From: Bacteroidales bacterium | Lineage (GTDB): Bacteria > Bacteroidota > Bacteroidia > Bacteroidales > UBA932 | DNA length: 40,685 nt | Reading direction: 5' to 3' | NCBI GenBank assembly: GCA_015060445.1 | Contig: SUYL01000029.1 | Location: 1 to 40,685, forward strand | Shown: one piece after another, positions 1 through 7,812 of the stretch | How positions within the stretch are numbered: position 1 is the stretch's first letter | Layout of the letters: each line of letters opens with the position of its first letter | The notes under the pieces: generated by a model | Database searches by the model: none | Seen by the model: the letters and a program-made list of their open reading frames with translations, nothing else | Told to the model about the DNA's origin: nothing | Program-made: the position numbers and the translations under genes

Positions 1-114
1 ATAATGGTGGTAATAGCGACGGGGATCCACCTCTTCCCATCCCGAACAGAGAAGTTAAGCCCGTTAGCGCCGATGGTACTGCTATACCAAGTGGGAGAGT
101 AGGTAGCCGCCAAC
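1..114 (+). rRNA. rrf: 5S ribosomal RNA
   Basis: The conserved 5S core is readable (CCCATCCCGAACAGAGAAGT, then GCGCCGATGGTACTGC and GTGGGAGAGTAGGTAGCCGCC). The 5' GGTGG at 6-10 pairs with CCGCC at 107-111 to close helix I. It is the last gene of an rRNA operon whose 16S and 23S would lie upstream of the window. A few 5' bases may be missing, and the exact ends are estimated. Confidence 0.95.
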
Positions 115-120
115 TTTGAG

Positions 121-155
121 AGAGCATCTGGAAGAATCCGGATGCTCTTTTTTTT
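121..155 (+). terminator. rRNA operon terminator
   Basis: An 11-bp stem (121-131 with 138-148, one G-U pair) with a 6-base loop is followed by an eight-T run at 148-155, directly after the 5S rRNA. This is a classic intrinsic terminator. Confidence 0.9.
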
Positions 156-176
156 GTATACTGAAAATCAGATATT

Positions 177-202
177 TGTACAAAATCACTGTACAAAATC
201 AC
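177..202. repeat. 13-bp tandem duplication
   Basis: The unit TGTACAAAATCAC occurs twice with no gap (177-189 and 190-202). The second copy runs into a small palindrome, ATCAC-GTC-GTGAT (197-209). It lies in the spacer between the rRNA operon and the rubredoxin gene. No function is evident. Confidence 0.8.
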
Positions 203-232
203 GTCGTGATTAAAGAAATATTGGAATAAGTA

Positions 233-253
233 AAGGGCGGTATCCCCGCCCTT
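233..253 (-). terminator. Hairpin after the rubredoxin operon
   Basis: AAGGGCGG (233-240) pairs with CCGCCCTT (246-253) around a 5-base loop. In minus-strand reading it follows the rubredoxin stop codon and is followed by a T-rich stretch, so it probably ends the queG-GSCFA-rubredoxin transcript. The T run is imperfect. Confidence 0.6.
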
Positions 254-258
254 GTCTT

Positions 259-420
259 TCATTTGAGTTCATCGAAGTATTCTTTACCCAATCCGCATCC
301 TGGACATACCCAGGTTGAACCTAGTTCATTAAATGGAGTTCCCGGAGGGATACCTCCGTCGGGATCGCCAAGGGCTTCGTCATATACCCAGCCACATGCT
401 CTGCATTCATATTTTTTCAT
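259..420 (-). CDS. Rubredoxin
   Basis: A 53-residue protein starting MKKYECRACGWVYDEALGDP. It carries the two rubredoxin knuckles, CRACG (Cys6, Cys9) and CPGCG (Cys39, Cys42), which hold one Fe(SCys)4 centre, and the GWVYD and PPGTPF motifs between them. The length is normal for the family. Rubredoxins are soluble one-electron carriers, often used in oxidative-stress defence of anaerobes. It lies 34 bases after the GSCFA gene on the same strand and is probably the last gene of the queG operon. Its electron partner is not visible here. Confidence 0.95.
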   Translation of the reverse strand: MKKYECRACGWVYDEALGDPDGGIPPGTPFNELGSTWVCPGCGLGKEYFDELK

Positions 421-454
421 GGCTCAAAAATTTTAGTTTAACCAAAAGCATCAA

Positions 455-1330
455 TCATCGTTGTATGTGATTCTCTGCTTTTGTTAAACGCAAATCCTCA
501 TCCATTTGTTTAAATGCATCCCCCGAAATATGCGACTGTTTGAATTTTTCGAATATATATTTTATTGCAAGAGGTGAAGGATGAATCATGTCTTCATTGT
601 AGAACCTGTAATCCCTCAGTTCATCCAGCATTATTTCGTAAGAGGGGAAATAGTTGCACCATCCGCACTCCTTTATTGTGTTTTCTATTGCCAGCAGCAG
701 AGTTGATTTGCTTATCTGGTTGCCGTGGGCGCCATCTTTGAAGTGACGTATAGGGCTTACGGTAAAGATTATTTTTTTGTCGGGAAGCAGATTTGCTATT
801 GATGTAAGGAGTCTGGTGCACTCATCTACGGTAAGAAGTTTCCTTGTGAACTCCTTTGCTACCCTTTTATGGCAGTTTGATACAATTTTTCCTGTTTCAT
901 TGTTTACAAAGACCCACGCTGTGCCCAATGTTATTATTATTGTATCTGCCCCCTCAAGCCATTCCCAACTCTTTTGCAGTTCCAGGTTGGCATTAATCAG
1001 AAATTCTCCGGCGCTCCCCCTGGCAAATGCACTGTGATGGGAGAAACTGGCATATTTCTTTTCGGATGAGGTGTCTGTGGGGTTTGTCTGTATCACCTCT
1101 TCTTCTGTAAAGGGTCTCCGTGAGATAATCCTTTCCACGGATGCATGGATAGATGCAGGATTATACAATGTGCCAAATGGGTTTACCATAACGTCAAACC
1201 GGTAATCCTTCATTATACCACCTATTTCTGTGGTAAAACAAGACCCCAGCATCATAATTCTGCTGTTATATGAAATATTTGTCCCTTCGTATTTTACTCC
1301 AACCTGAGTCCTGAATTCAAACTCTTTCAT
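455..1330 (-). CDS. GSCFA family protein
   Basis: A 291-residue protein with the family-naming motif near the N-terminus, here LGSCFT (residues 28-33), followed by an SGNH-hydrolase-like layout: ITLGTAW near 135, TVSPIRH near 190 and a C-terminal DMIHPS block near 252 with Asp and His spaced like a catalytic dyad. The resemblance suggests an esterase or acyltransferase, but the substrate is unknown, so enzymatic activity is inference. No signal peptide is visible. The gene follows queG after only 6 bases and precedes rubredoxin, so the three are probably co-transcribed, although a functional link is not obvious. Confidence 0.85.
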   Translation of the reverse strand: MKEFEFRTQVGVKYEGTNISYNSRIMMLGSCFTTEIGGIMKDYRFDVMVNPFGTLYNPASIHASVERIISRRPFTEEEVIQTNPTDTSSEKKYASFSHHSAFARGSAGEFLINANLELQKSWEWLEGADTIIITLGTAWVFVNNETGKIVSNCHKRVAKEFTRKLLTVDECTRLLTSIANLLPDKKIIFTVSPIRHFKDGAHGNQISKSTLLLAIENTIKECGWCNYFPSYEIMLDELRDYRFYNEDMIHPSPLAIKYIFEKFKQSHISGDAFKQMDEDLRLTKAENHIQR

Positions 1331-1336
1331 CTTTCA

Positions 1337-2296
1337 TTATTCTTCTCCCCAATCTACTGAAATGCGGATATTCTCCAATCCGCCCCTCAAGATGGGGGAG
1401 TCCTTAAAAATGGTTTCAAAATTCTCTTTGTCCAATCCTTTCCACCACCCCTTTCCTTTTCCCGACAAAATGCTGTAATTGGAGTGGAATTCGCCCCATC
1501 CTGTGATGTTGCGGCTATTCCACGGGCAGGCATCCATACAGGAGTCGCATCCGAAATAGCGGCCTTTAAACGGAGGCACTTCACCTGCGGCAATTGCGGC
1601 TGCCAAATCCCTGTTCTCAATGGTGTGGTATGATATGCATTTGCGGGTATCTGTAGTGAATTCCCCTTTCAGTGCTCCCGTAGGGCAGGCTTCCAGACAC
1701 CTGTTGCACTCACCGCAACTTCCCAGATTGGCCTTTGCCTTTTGTGGTTCAAAATCCATGGTCGCAGGCAATTCCAGATTGCAAATTATTGTACCTATGA
1801 GATTCTTTATACCGTACCTGCGGCTTATGAGGAAATTGTTCTTTCCTATCCATCCAAGTCCTGCCTGCACTCCCCACTCCCTTTCCATTACGGGTGCGGA
1901 ATCTGTAAATGCCCTCCCCTGGAATGACGGACATTCCCTTTTGAGCATTTCCATTATGGCAAAAAGTTTCTCCTTTATTACAATGTGATAATCTTTCCCA
2001 AGGGCATACTGTGCTATCCCTTCAGGGGGCTGCATATCTGCAGGGAGCGAATACGGGGCAAGAAATACCAGAACTGATTTTGCCCCCGGAACAAGCAGTT
2101 GCGGATTGAACCTTTTCTCTATATTCCTGTGCAGATAGCCCAGCCCTGCCAGATGCCCTTTATCCAGGGAATTGAGATAATATGACCGTATAGCAGCGGG
2201 GACAGGACGGGCTTGGGCACAGCCGTAATCTGCAAATCCCAGACCGTCTGCCATTTCTGCAACAAGGCCATATATTTTTTCTCCTGTTGTTGACAT
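1337..2296 (-). CDS. queG: tRNA epoxyqueuosine(34) reductase QueG
   Basis: A 319-residue cobalamin- and iron-sulfur-dependent enzyme that reduces epoxyqueuosine to queuosine at tRNA position 34, the last step of the pathway. Visible features are the TDSAPVMEREWG block with the catalytic Asp132, the cofactor-pocket segment AGLGWIGKN (145-153), and two [4Fe-4S] sites: C194-x2-C197-x2-C200-x3-C204, and C220 with C250-x2-C253-x3-C257. It lacks the extra C-terminal HEAT repeats of longer homologues. It heads the queG-GSCFA-rubredoxin operon. tgt, an earlier enzyme of the same pathway, lies about 3.3 kb away on the other strand. Confidence 0.96.
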   Translation of the reverse strand: MSTTGEKIYGLVAEMADGLGFADYGCAQARPVPAAIRSYYLNSLDKGHLAGLGYLHRNIEKRFNPQLLVPGAKSVLVFLAPYSLPADMQPPEGIAQYALGKDYHIVIKEKLFAIMEMLKRECPSFQGRAFTDSAPVMEREWGVQAGLGWIGKNNFLISRRYGIKNLIGTIICNLELPATMDFEPQKAKANLGSCGECNRCLEACPTGALKGEFTTDTRKCISYHTIENRDLAAAIAAGEVPPFKGRYFGCDSCMDACPWNSRNITGWGEFHSNYSILSGKGKGWWKGLDKENFETIFKDSPILRGGLENIRISVDWGEE

Positions 2297-2300
2297 GACA

Positions 2301-2308
2301 CAAAAATA
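2301..2308 (-). promoter_or_regulatory. Putative -7 box of queG
   Basis: The minus strand reads TATTTTTG, matching the Bacteroidota -7 consensus TAnnTTTG. It ends only 4 bases before the queG ATG, so a start site at the usual distance would give a leaderless or nearly leaderless mRNA. No clear -33 box was found. Confidence 0.45.
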
Positions 2309-2360
2309 AAGTTTTTACTATTAAACTGTTTAGAAAAATACAACATTTATCTAAAATTAT

Positions 2361-2368
2361 TACATTTG
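2361..2368 (+). promoter_or_regulatory. Putative -7 box of the threonine dehydrogenase gene
   Basis: TACATTTG fits TAnnTTTG. The predicted start near 2374 would give a leader of about 30 bases before the ATG at 2406. The -33 region (ATTTA near 2345) is weak. Confidence 0.5.
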
Positions 2369-2405
2369 TATAGATAAATGTGACAATAACTTTTATATAC
2401 AATAT

Positions 2406-3368
2406 ATGAAACGTATTTTGGTATTGGGTGCTGGTGGCCAGATAGGTACAGAACTGGTCCCACATCTTCAGAAACATTATGGATATGACAACGTTATAGC
2501 AGCAGATCTCAAACCTGAGATTGTTGCAAGGTTGAGTAAGGGGGCAAGAGCAGTAACTCTTAATGCACTTGATATTGAATCGTATGCGAAATTGCTTAAA
2601 AACGAGAAAATAGATACAATCTACAATCTTGTTGCACTCCTTTCCGCTACCGGTGAGAAGAATCCACAGTTGGCCTGGAGCCTGAATATGGGGGCATTGC
2701 TCAATTCCCTGAATCTGGCATTGGACAACAACTGTTCTGTGTTCACTCCAAGTTCAATAGGTGCGTTCGGCGAGAATACCCCTCATTATAAAACCCCTCA
2801 GGATACAGTAATGAGGCCAAATACAATTTATGGAGTTTGTAAAGTTTCAGGAGAACTTTTGAGTGACTATTACCACACAAGGTTTGGTGTTGACACAAGA
2901 AGTGTCCGTTTCCCTGGTATCATATCAAATGGTGCCTTGCCGGGCGGCGGTACAACAGATTATGCAGTGGAGGTATTCTATGAGGTGGCAAAACACGGCA
3001 GATACACCTGTGAGGTGCCTAAGGACACATATATGGATATGCTCTACATGCCTGATGCACTGAATGCCGCAACGCAGGTTATGGAGGCCGACCCATACAA
3101 ACTGGTGCACAGGAACAGTTTCAACGTCACATCAATGAGTTTTACTCCTGAGCAGTTGTTTACGGCCATAAAGAAACGGGTTCCTTCATTTACATGGGAC
3201 TACAAAGTGGATCCTGTGAAGGCCCAGATATCCGCATCATGGCCGGATTGCCTTGATGACTCATGTGCAAGGGAGGAGTGGGGATGGAATCCTCAATGGG
3301 GCCTTGATGAGATGATAGATGACATGTTGGAGGCATGTGCCAGAAAAGTGGCAAATGGAGAGTATTAG
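2406..3368 (+). CDS. NAD-dependent epimerase/dehydratase, probable L-threonine 3-dehydrogenase (SDR type)
   Basis: A 320-residue extended short-chain dehydrogenase. The N-terminal GAGGQIG (8-14) is the NAD-binding glycine motif. TPSSIGAFG (114-122) supplies the catalytic Ser, and Tyr142 and Lys146 form the YxxxK pair. The segment FPGIIS with PGGGTTDYAVE (near 168-186) is characteristic of the SDR-type threonine dehydrogenases rather than UDP-sugar epimerases. These enzymes oxidise L-threonine to 2-amino-3-ketobutyrate, feeding glycine and acetyl-CoA formation. glyA elsewhere in the window handles a related glycine step. It is monocistronic, with its own promoter and terminator. The substrate is assigned from motif resemblance. 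Confidence 0.85.
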   Translation: MKRILVLGAGGQIGTELVPHLQKHYGYDNVIAADLKPEIVARLSKGARAVTLNALDIESYAKLLKNEKIDTIYNLVALLSATGEKNPQLAWSLNMGALLNSLNLALDNNCSVFTPSSIGAFGENTPHYKTPQDTVMRPNTIYGVCKVSGELLSDYYHTRFGVDTRSVRFPGIISNGALPGGGTTDYAVEVFYEVAKHGRYTCEVPKDTYMDMLYMPDALNAATQVMEADPYKLVHRNSFNVTSMSFTPEQLFTAIKKRVPSFTWDYKVDPVKAQISASWPDCLDDSCAREEWGWNPQWGLDEMIDDMLEACARKVANGEY

Positions 3369-3426
3369 AATAACGCTGATAAAGAGGAAAAGAGGTTGAT
3401 CCAAAGGTCATAATGATAACGAGATT

Positions 3427-3454
3427 CCCCCGTTAGAATACTCTAGCGGGGGTT
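3427..3454 (+). terminator. Terminator after the threonine dehydrogenase gene
   Basis: CCCCCGTTAGA (3427-3437) pairs with TCTAGCGGGGG (3442-3452), an 11-bp stem with one G-U pair and a 4-base loop. The following T run is short, and the hairpin may also serve the convergent nucleoside transporter gene. Confidence 0.75.
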
Positions 3455-3493
3455 ACTTATTCATGAACGTGGCTTTTGGGTCACCCTTTTTTG

Positions 3494-4897
3494 CTATATG
3501 AACATCCCTACAATTGCGGCCGACATGAGGGCCACCAGGGCAGATGCCAGAAATGACTTGAAGCCATACTCGGAGAGGATATGTTTCCTGTTTGGAGCAA
3601 TTCCTCCTACACCTCCAATCAGGATGCCCACTGAGGCAAAATTTGCAAATCCGCACAATACATAGGTAGCCATTATTACAGATTTTGGAGAGGCAAATAC
3701 CCCTTCCCGTATCATTGTTGCAAGACTCTGGTATCCCACAAATTCTGTAAGAATCAGTTTTTCGCCCAACAACCTGCCAACAAGCCCTATATCTTCACCC
3801 GGAACCCCAATAAGCCAAATAATGGGGTAGAAGACAAATGCAAGGATAGCCTCCAGGGAGAGATTGGTGTATCTTCCTCCCGACAATTCTGTAATGAAAT
3901 CATCAACTGCCGGGAAACTTATCCACCCTAAAATCTCATTCACTCCAGCAATAAGGGCATAAAATACCAGCAGCATTGCAGCAACATTAGCTGCAAGTTT
4001 CAACCCCTCAGATGTGCCGTTTGAAATGGCATCCAGGACATTTTTGCCAAGTTTCTCCTTTGAGACGGCAAGAGTATTGTCAATCTCCTCACTCTGCGGC
4101 ACCAATATCTTGGACAGAGCAACGGCTCCCGGAGCCGCCATCACAGAGGCGGAGAGCAGATGTTTTGCAAACTCAATTTCCATTATTTTGTCGCCCCCTC
4201 CAAGCATTGCAATATATGCGGCCATTACTCCGCCTGCCATTGTGGACATTCCACATGTCATAACCAGCATGAGTTCGCTGCGGGTCATTTTGGGTACATA
4301 TTCCTTAACCATAAGTGGAGCCTCGCACTGCCCCAGAAAAATGTTTCCTGCACAGCACAACGCTTCTGCTCCCGACAATCTCATGAATTTTGTAAACAGC
4401 CACCCCATCACATATACAATCTTCTGAATTATTCCAAGATAGAACAGCAGACTCATAAGTGCAGAAAAGAACACTATTGTAGGGAGTATCTGGAATATGA
4501 ATATGAACCCGAAACGGGAGGTGTCCATAAAACTGCCGAACAGAAAATTTGAGCCGGCTTTTGTCCACCCCAATATGGCAACAAAGGCACTTCCTAAAAA
4601 CTCAAAGAGAGACTGTACTGCGGGGAATGCAAGGACCGATACCGCAATTGCAAACTGGAACAGCAGGGCTTTCCCTACCGAGCCCCAGTTGATGGCTTTT
4701 CTGTTGGAACTAAGGCACCAGCAGACAAATATAATTGCAGCCATTCCAATAATCCCTTTTACGAGGGATACGAAAGAGAAACTGAACGATTTGTCAAGAA
4801 GGATATCCTTATACGGATTTGCCATTGCACCCTCCTGGGCAAAGAGTGTTGTACCGGTTAGAAAAATGAGGCACAATACCGGGAAAAACTTCTTCAT
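3494..4897 (-). CDS. Concentrative nucleoside transporter (NupC/CNT family)
   Basis: A 467-residue polytopic membrane protein that imports nucleosides with a cation gradient. The CNT hallmarks are present: GQCEAPLMV (the usual GQTEAPL transport-site block with Cys for Thr) and a C-terminal CGFANFASVGILIGG signature. It is longer than the roughly 400-residue enterobacterial NupC because the N-terminus begins with a signal-peptide-like stretch (MKKFFPVLCLIFLTGTTLFA) and an extra membrane segment. It lies 10 bases downstream of the bifunctional nuclease gene and is probably co-transcribed with it. That pairing would fit nucleic-acid salvage, but this is inference. Confidence 0.93.
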   Translation of the reverse strand: MKKFFPVLCLIFLTGTTLFAQEGAMANPYKDILLDKSFSFSFVSLVKGIIGMAAIIFVCWCLSSNRKAINWGSVGKALLFQFAIAVSVLAFPAVQSLFEFLGSAFVAILGWTKAGSNFLFGSFMDTSRFGFIFIFQILPTIVFFSALMSLLFYLGIIQKIVYVMGWLFTKFMRLSGAEALCCAGNIFLGQCEAPLMVKEYVPKMTRSELMLVMTCGMSTMAGGVMAAYIAMLGGGDKIMEIEFAKHLLSASVMAAPGAVALSKILVPQSEEIDNTLAVSKEKLGKNVLDAISNGTSEGLKLAANVAAMLLVFYALIAGVNEILGWISFPAVDDFITELSGGRYTNLSLEAILAFVFYPIIWLIGVPGEDIGLVGRLLGEKLILTEFVGYQSLATMIREGVFASPKSVIMATYVLCGFANFASVGILIGGVGGIAPNRKHILSEYGFKSFLASALVALMSAAIVGMFI

Positions 4898-4907
4898 GGG
4901 GAATTAA

Positions 4908-5459
4908 TTAATCTTCTTTACTCAGTTCGTCAATGGCTTTGCTTATTTGGGCGGCCCTTTCATAATCTTCAGAAGATATGGCATTGGCCAGTTCCTCTTT
5001 CAGTTTCTGCAGATGAATCTCCTTCTTTACAATCTTTTCAGAAACCAAATCAATGGCTGAAGCATACTTTTCCATCAACTGCTCATCTGTATAGATTGGA
5101 CATGCAAACTGCTTGGCAAGTATAACGCCATCTATAAAGCCCCCTTGCTGCCTTATCTCCTTTTCTCCGTCGAACAGCAGCAGTTCACATGCAAAGCACT
5201 CATTCCGGTCATCCCTTACCACCGTAACTTCCAGCAATTCTATTCTGAACTGCTGGAGGGTGTTGTGAAAAAGATTGTGGATTGTCTCCCCGTGCCCATC
5301 CTGCCGGTTGAAGTTGGAAAGGACAGCATGCATGTCGGGAGGAGAGAGTTTTACAGGAAGGCATTTGTCCATCCCTTCCCTATACAGAAAAAACATGAAA
5401 CTTCCGCCATCTTCCGGTGAAGCGGTAAGTGCCCCTATATCCAGTCTTATCCTTTTCAT
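4908..5459 (-). CDS. Bifunctional nuclease family protein (DUF151) with UVR motif
   Basis: A 183-residue protein. Residues about 35-130 match the BFN/DUF151 domain (LPVKLSPPDMHAVL, FRIELLEVTVV, FIDGVILAKQFACPIYTDE). The last 40 residues (about 142-180) form a helical UvrB/UvrC motif with the typical LKEELANAISSEDYERAAQI stretch, which in other proteins mediates protein contacts. Family members have been described with RNase and DNase activity, but that cannot be seen here. It is the first gene of a two-gene operon with the nucleoside transporter. Its promoter overlaps the divergent tgt promoter region. Confidence 0.9.
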   Translation of the reverse strand: MKRIRLDIGALTASPEDGGSFMFFLYREGMDKCLPVKLSPPDMHAVLSNFNRQDGHGETIHNLFHNTLQQFRIELLEVTVVRDDRNECFACELLLFDGEKEIRQQGGFIDGVILAKQFACPIYTDEQLMEKYASAIDLVSEKIVKKEIHLQKLKEELANAISSEDYERAAQISKAIDELSKED

Positions 5460-5526
5460 CTGTTTGCCTCCATTTTATTTCCCCATCATATAGGCAGCAG
5501 TGCACTCTATAATGGAGGGTTTACCA

Positions 5527-5555
5527 CAAATATAGAAAATTATTTATTACTTTTG
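5527..5555. promoter_or_regulatory. Divergent promoter pair (nuclease operon / tgt)
   Basis: Minus-strand TATATTTG (5527-5534) points to the DUF151 gene and gives a leader of about 60 bases. Plus-strand TACTTTTG (5548-5555) points to tgt and gives a leader of about 20 bases. Both fit TAnnTTTG. The two polymerase sites overlap, so the operons may compete. The -33 boxes are poor. Confidence 0.5.
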
Positions 5556-5578
5556 TCATTTGTAGCAGATAGTATAAT

Positions 5579-6709
5579 ATGAACTTTGAGACAATAGCAA
5601 GAGACCCCCAGTCGCAGGCCAGATGCGGATTGCTTTATACAGACCACGGAGTAATAGAAACTCCCATATTTATGCCTGTAGGTACAGTAGGGTCTGTAAA
5701 GGGGGTATATCACAGAGATTTGGGCAATGACATAAATGCGCAGATCATTCTGGGAAATACATATCACCTTTACCTGCGTCCCGGCCTGGAGATCATAAAC
5801 AGGGCAGGGGGACTGCACAAGTTCATCTCATGGGACAAGCCTATGCTCACCGACAGTGGCGGATTCCAGGTTTTTTCTTTGGCTGAAAACAGGAAACTTA
5901 CAGAGGAGGGGTGTACTTTCCGTTCACATATTGACGGTTCAAAACACACCTTTACCCCAGAGAACAATGTGGATACCCAGAGGATGATAGGTGCAGACAT
6001 CATTATGGCGTTGGACGAGTGTACACCGGGCAATGCAACACATGCATATGCACTGAATTCCCTCAAACTTACCCAAAGATGGCTGGAGAGGTGCATAAAG
6101 AGGTTTGATACCACAGAACCGCTATATGGCTACCAGCAGTTTTTCTTCCCTATAGTGCAGGGGTGTGTATATCCCGACCTCAGGGTAATGGCTGCAGAAC
6201 ATGCAGTTTCATTGGACAGGGACGGATATGCAATTGGAGGTCTTTCTGTTGGAGAACCTACTGAGGTGATGTACCAGATGCTGGAGGTGGTGGAGCCTGT
6301 GTTGCCAAAGGATAAACCGAGATATCTTATGGGGGTGGGAACCCCAGCAAATCTTCTCGAAGGTATAGCAAGAGGTGTTGATATGTTTGATTGTGTGATG
6401 CCTACACGCAACGGAAGAAACGGTATGCTTTTCACCTGGGAAGGTATGATAAACATAAGGAACCGCAAGTGGGCAGATGATTTTTCTCCTTTGGATGAGC
6501 AGGGTACATCTTTTGTAGACAAGACCTACACCAAGGCCTATTTGCGACACCTTTTCATCTCAGGAGAGATGCTTGCGGCCCAGATAGCAAGCGAGCACAA
6601 CCTTGCCTTCTACCTGGATGTGGTAAGGCAGGCCAGAATCCACATTAAGGCAGGTGATTTCCTCCAGTGGAAGAATGCGGCAGTTAAAAAACTTGAGACA
6701 AAGATTTGA
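5579..6709 (+). CDS. tgt: tRNA-guanine transglycosylase (queuine/preQ1 exchange)
   Basis: A 376-residue enzyme that swaps guanine 34 of GUN-anticodon tRNAs for the queuosine precursor. LTDSGGFQVFSL holds general acid-base Asp92, and MFDCVMPTRNGRNG holds nucleophile Asp271. Base-recognition segments (GNTYHLYLRPG, GGLSVGEP) are intact. The bacterial zinc site CxCxxC...H is not present: the corresponding stretch (residues 304-318, EQGTSFVDK) has no cysteine, although a His remains at 340. From memory, Bacteroides Tgt shares this change, so it is probably lineage-wide rather than a defect. Its stop codon overlaps the start of the following permease by one base (TGATG). Confidence 0.96.
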   Translation: MNFETIARDPQSQARCGLLYTDHGVIETPIFMPVGTVGSVKGVYHRDLGNDINAQIILGNTYHLYLRPGLEIINRAGGLHKFISWDKPMLTDSGGFQVFSLAENRKLTEEGCTFRSHIDGSKHTFTPENNVDTQRMIGADIIMALDECTPGNATHAYALNSLKLTQRWLERCIKRFDTTEPLYGYQQFFFPIVQGCVYPDLRVMAAEHAVSLDRDGYAIGGLSVGEPTEVMYQMLEVVEPVLPKDKPRYLMGVGTPANLLEGIARGVDMFDCVMPTRNGRNGMLFTWEGMINIRNRKWADDFSPLDEQGTSFVDKTYTKAYLRHLFISGEMLAAQIASEHNLAFYLDVVRQARIHIKAGDFLQWKNAAVKKLETKI

Positions 6710-7803
6710 TGAAGTATAACTTTAACATAACTACCATAGACAAGTACATAATAAGGAAGTTCATAGGAACCTATTTCTTTGCAATTCTCCTTATTATAGG
6801 CATTGTGATCATCTTTGACATAAGTGAGAAGATTGATGATTTTGTAGACAAAAATGCTCCGTTGAACGAGATAGTATTCAACTATTATGCAAATTTTGTC
6901 CCTTACTACATGAATATGTTCAGTCCCATGTTTGTGTTCATTGCCGTAATCTTCTTCACTTCAAAGTTGGCTGCAAATTCAGAAATCATAGCAATATTGG
7001 CGGGAGGAATCAGTTTCAAGAGGATGATGTACCCATATATGATCTCCGCCTGTGCCATTGCCGTTTTCAGTCTCCTTCTCAACCTCTTTGTAATACCGTC
7101 GGCAAACAAGGGGAGGATAGATTTTGAGAACACCTATATAAAGAAGAAATACGAGAACACGGGACGGAACCTCCATTACCAGATTTCTCCCGGAACATTC
7201 ATGTATATGGAGTCGTTCAGTACCTGGAACAATACCGGTTACAAGTTTACCCTGGAGAGTGTGGAGGGGCATAATATAATCTCCAAACTGAGTGCCGAGT
7301 CTGCTCAATGGGATTCTACCGGAGGGTGCTGGAAACTCAGAAACTGGCATTTGAGGGAGTATGTAGGCAACAGCGAGATAATCACTACCGGAAGAAATAT
7401 GGATACAACCCTGGTGATTACCGTAGATGATTTCTACAGGAGGAAAAAGACAGTTGAGACACTCAGTTATCCTGCTTTGAATGAACTTATACGTACGCAG
7501 CAGATGAGGGGTGACCAGATGGTAAAATATGCACTTATAGAGAAACATACAAGATTTGCCCTTCCATTCTCGGCCTTTATCCTTACCATTATTGGTGTAT
7601 CGCTCTCATCGCAGAAGAGGAGGGGAGGAATAGGCCTGAACATAGGAATAGGTATAGCCCTGAGTTTCTCATATATATTGTTCCTGAGATTCAGCCAGAT
7701 GTTTGTCCATACGGGAGCCCTTCCACCGTTTGTAGCGTTGTGGCTGCCAAACATACTGTTTGCATTTGTGGCAGTGGCTTTATACAGGATAGCCCCAAAA
7801 TAA
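6709..7803 (+). CDS. LptF/LptG family permease (YjgP/YjgQ)
   Basis: A 364-residue inner-membrane protein with two N-terminal helices (about 13-35 and 55-80), a third near 100-120, a large periplasmic beta-rich domain, and three C-terminal helices from about 280. The opening TIDKYIIRKFIGTYFFAIL and the cytoplasmic AGGISFKRMMYPY loop are typical of the LPS-export permeases that work with LptB2 and LptC. The ATG at 6709 is preferred over an upstream TTG because it overlaps the tgt stop (TGATG), indicating coupled translation. A second, different family member is encoded at 8808-10262 on the other strand, so the two probably form the LptF-LptG heterodimer. Which is F and which is G is not decided here. 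Confidence 0.92.
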   Translation: MKYNFNITTIDKYIIRKFIGTYFFAILLIIGIVIIFDISEKIDDFVDKNAPLNEIVFNYYANFVPYYMNMFSPMFVFIAVIFFTSKLAANSEIIAILAGGISFKRMMYPYMISACAIAVFSLLLNLFVIPSANKGRIDFENTYIKKKYENTGRNLHYQISPGTFMYMESFSTWNNTGYKFTLESVEGHNIISKLSAESAQWDSTGGCWKLRNWHLREYVGNSEIITTGRNMDTTLVITVDDFYRRKKTVETLSYPALNELIRTQQMRGDQMVKYALIEKHTRFALPFSAFILTIIGVSLSSQKRRGGIGLNIGIGIALSFSYILFLRFSQMFVHTGALPPFVALWLPNILFAFVAVALYRIAPK

Positions 7804-7812
7804 TCTGGGGCT
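7791..7812. terminator. Hairpin shared by convergent gene ends
   Basis: AGCCCCA (7791-7797) pairs with TGGGGCT (7806-7812). The hairpin covers the stop codons of both the permease (7801-7803) and fmt (7811-7813). There is no T run, so efficient intrinsic termination is uncertain. Confidence 0.35.

Noticed and set aside
2925-3110. Overlapping antisense frames in this gene and in most long genes of the window
   Set aside because: They mirror strongly coding frames on the other strand, have no start context and no family resemblance, so they are shadows.
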